Positions 63,449-64,000 of a stretch of DNA of 64,000 nucleotides are shown one piece after another. Numbering within the stretch: the stretch's first letter is position 1; every line of letters starts with the position of its first letter. The notes under the pieces were generated by a model. That model saw only the letters and a list, made by a program, of their open reading frames with translations, ran no database searches and had not been told where the DNA came from. A program made the translations under genes and the position numbers. Source of the stretch: Myrica gale (Eukaryota; Streptophyta; Magnoliopsida; Fagales; Myricaceae); the NCBI GenBank assembly GCA_963930655.1, contig OZ005599.1, positions 19,793,224 through 19,857,223 on the forward strand, given 5' to 3'.

Positions 63449-64000
63449 AGAGTGCATCACGGCTCCAGGTTACCCCAAAAGTTTGCTTGCACAAAAAAAT
63501 TTCTTCAATAGGAAAGAAAGAACATTCATTTTCAGGCCTCAACAATACACAACAAATATATTTTCTTTCTTTTATTTTTCCTTTCCTAATAACTTATTTC
63601 TCCACGTTATTTAAAAAACATGCTTTTGGTGAGTAGGATAAAAATTATCCAGATTTAGTTTCTTAAATGGTTATTTCAAATTGAGTTGACACGTTGTTCT
63701 AGTTGCTGTCATCTCCCTGTTTTATTACTATCATTGTAATAGTTCTGATGTTATTTGGGGTGCTGATATACATTGTTTGATTTGAAAATAATATCTGAGA
63801 CTTTAAGGACGTCACCTAAAGGTCACCCTTAGTGAAAATTCCTGATTGAGTAGAAGACAACGTGCTTAGAAAAATAAAGAAAAGAGTAGAAGGCAGAGAA
63901 TAGTGGTGATGATGCTAGAGGATCACCACAGGATTCGAAACTAAACAGTTATGATGCTTGCATCCACTTACTTCGATGATTAACACTGTGATGTTCTTCT
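63449..64000. other. 3' flank of the PP2C-like gene
   Basis: Probable 3'UTR and intergenic DNA. I did not find the missing PP2C C-terminal motifs in this stretch. Confidence 0.4.

Overview
This window is nuclear DNA from a dicot-like flowering plant, probably a woody species. Genes are split by GT-AG introns, intergenic DNA is AT-rich and full of transposon debris, and the products are plant-specific (plastid fibrillin, KIN-10 kinesin, cytosolic glycolipid transfer protein). I cannot name the species. There are no bacterial features, CRISPR arrays or operons, and I found no convincing tRNA or rRNA gene.

Seven genes look intact or nearly so. On the minus strand: a homologue of the KIN14B-interacting WD40-like protein At4g14310 (9.6-13.3 kb), glycolipid transfer protein 1 (41.2-43.9 kb) and an 881-residue multi-RRM protein with a mitochondrial-type N-terminus (52.2-57.5 kb). 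On the plus strand: fibrillin 5 (18.0-20.5 kb), kinesin KIN-10C (24.9-28.9 kb), ribosomal protein eL14 (48.7-50.2 kb) and a short PP2C-like protein that has lost key metal-site motifs (61.9-63.4 kb). I rebuilt the exons by hand from splice sites and reading phase. The joins keep frame, and most products have the expected family length.

The remainder is mostly decay. A long-chain alcohol oxidase (FAO) gene at 2.1-7.2 kb carries stops, frameshifts and repeat insertions and lacks its FAD-binding domain. A matrix metalloproteinase pseudogene (30.7-31.6 kb) is followed by an inverted scrap of a second copy. Between 32.8 and 34.8 kb lie pieces of a UvrD/TRANK1-like helicase and a GET4 gene that still shows intron borders, next to a CACTA-type transposon end at 35.7 kb, so transposon gene capture is one explanation.

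Transposons with visible boundaries include a 5'-truncated L1-type LINE with a 16-bp target-site duplication (21.4-24.2 kb), a second LINE tail (30.0-30.5 kb), several non-autonomous hAT-like elements (two with clear 8-bp or 7-of-8 duplications), a Tourist-like MITE family with TTA/TAA flanks seen at least five times, a family with long inverted repeats at 13.5-14.5 kb, and a roughly 116-bp tandem array at 39.9-40.7 kb.

The genes do not form a pathway. I see no new biological system here. The best leads are the multi-RRM mitochondrial candidate, the degenerate PP2C and the clustered gene fragments.
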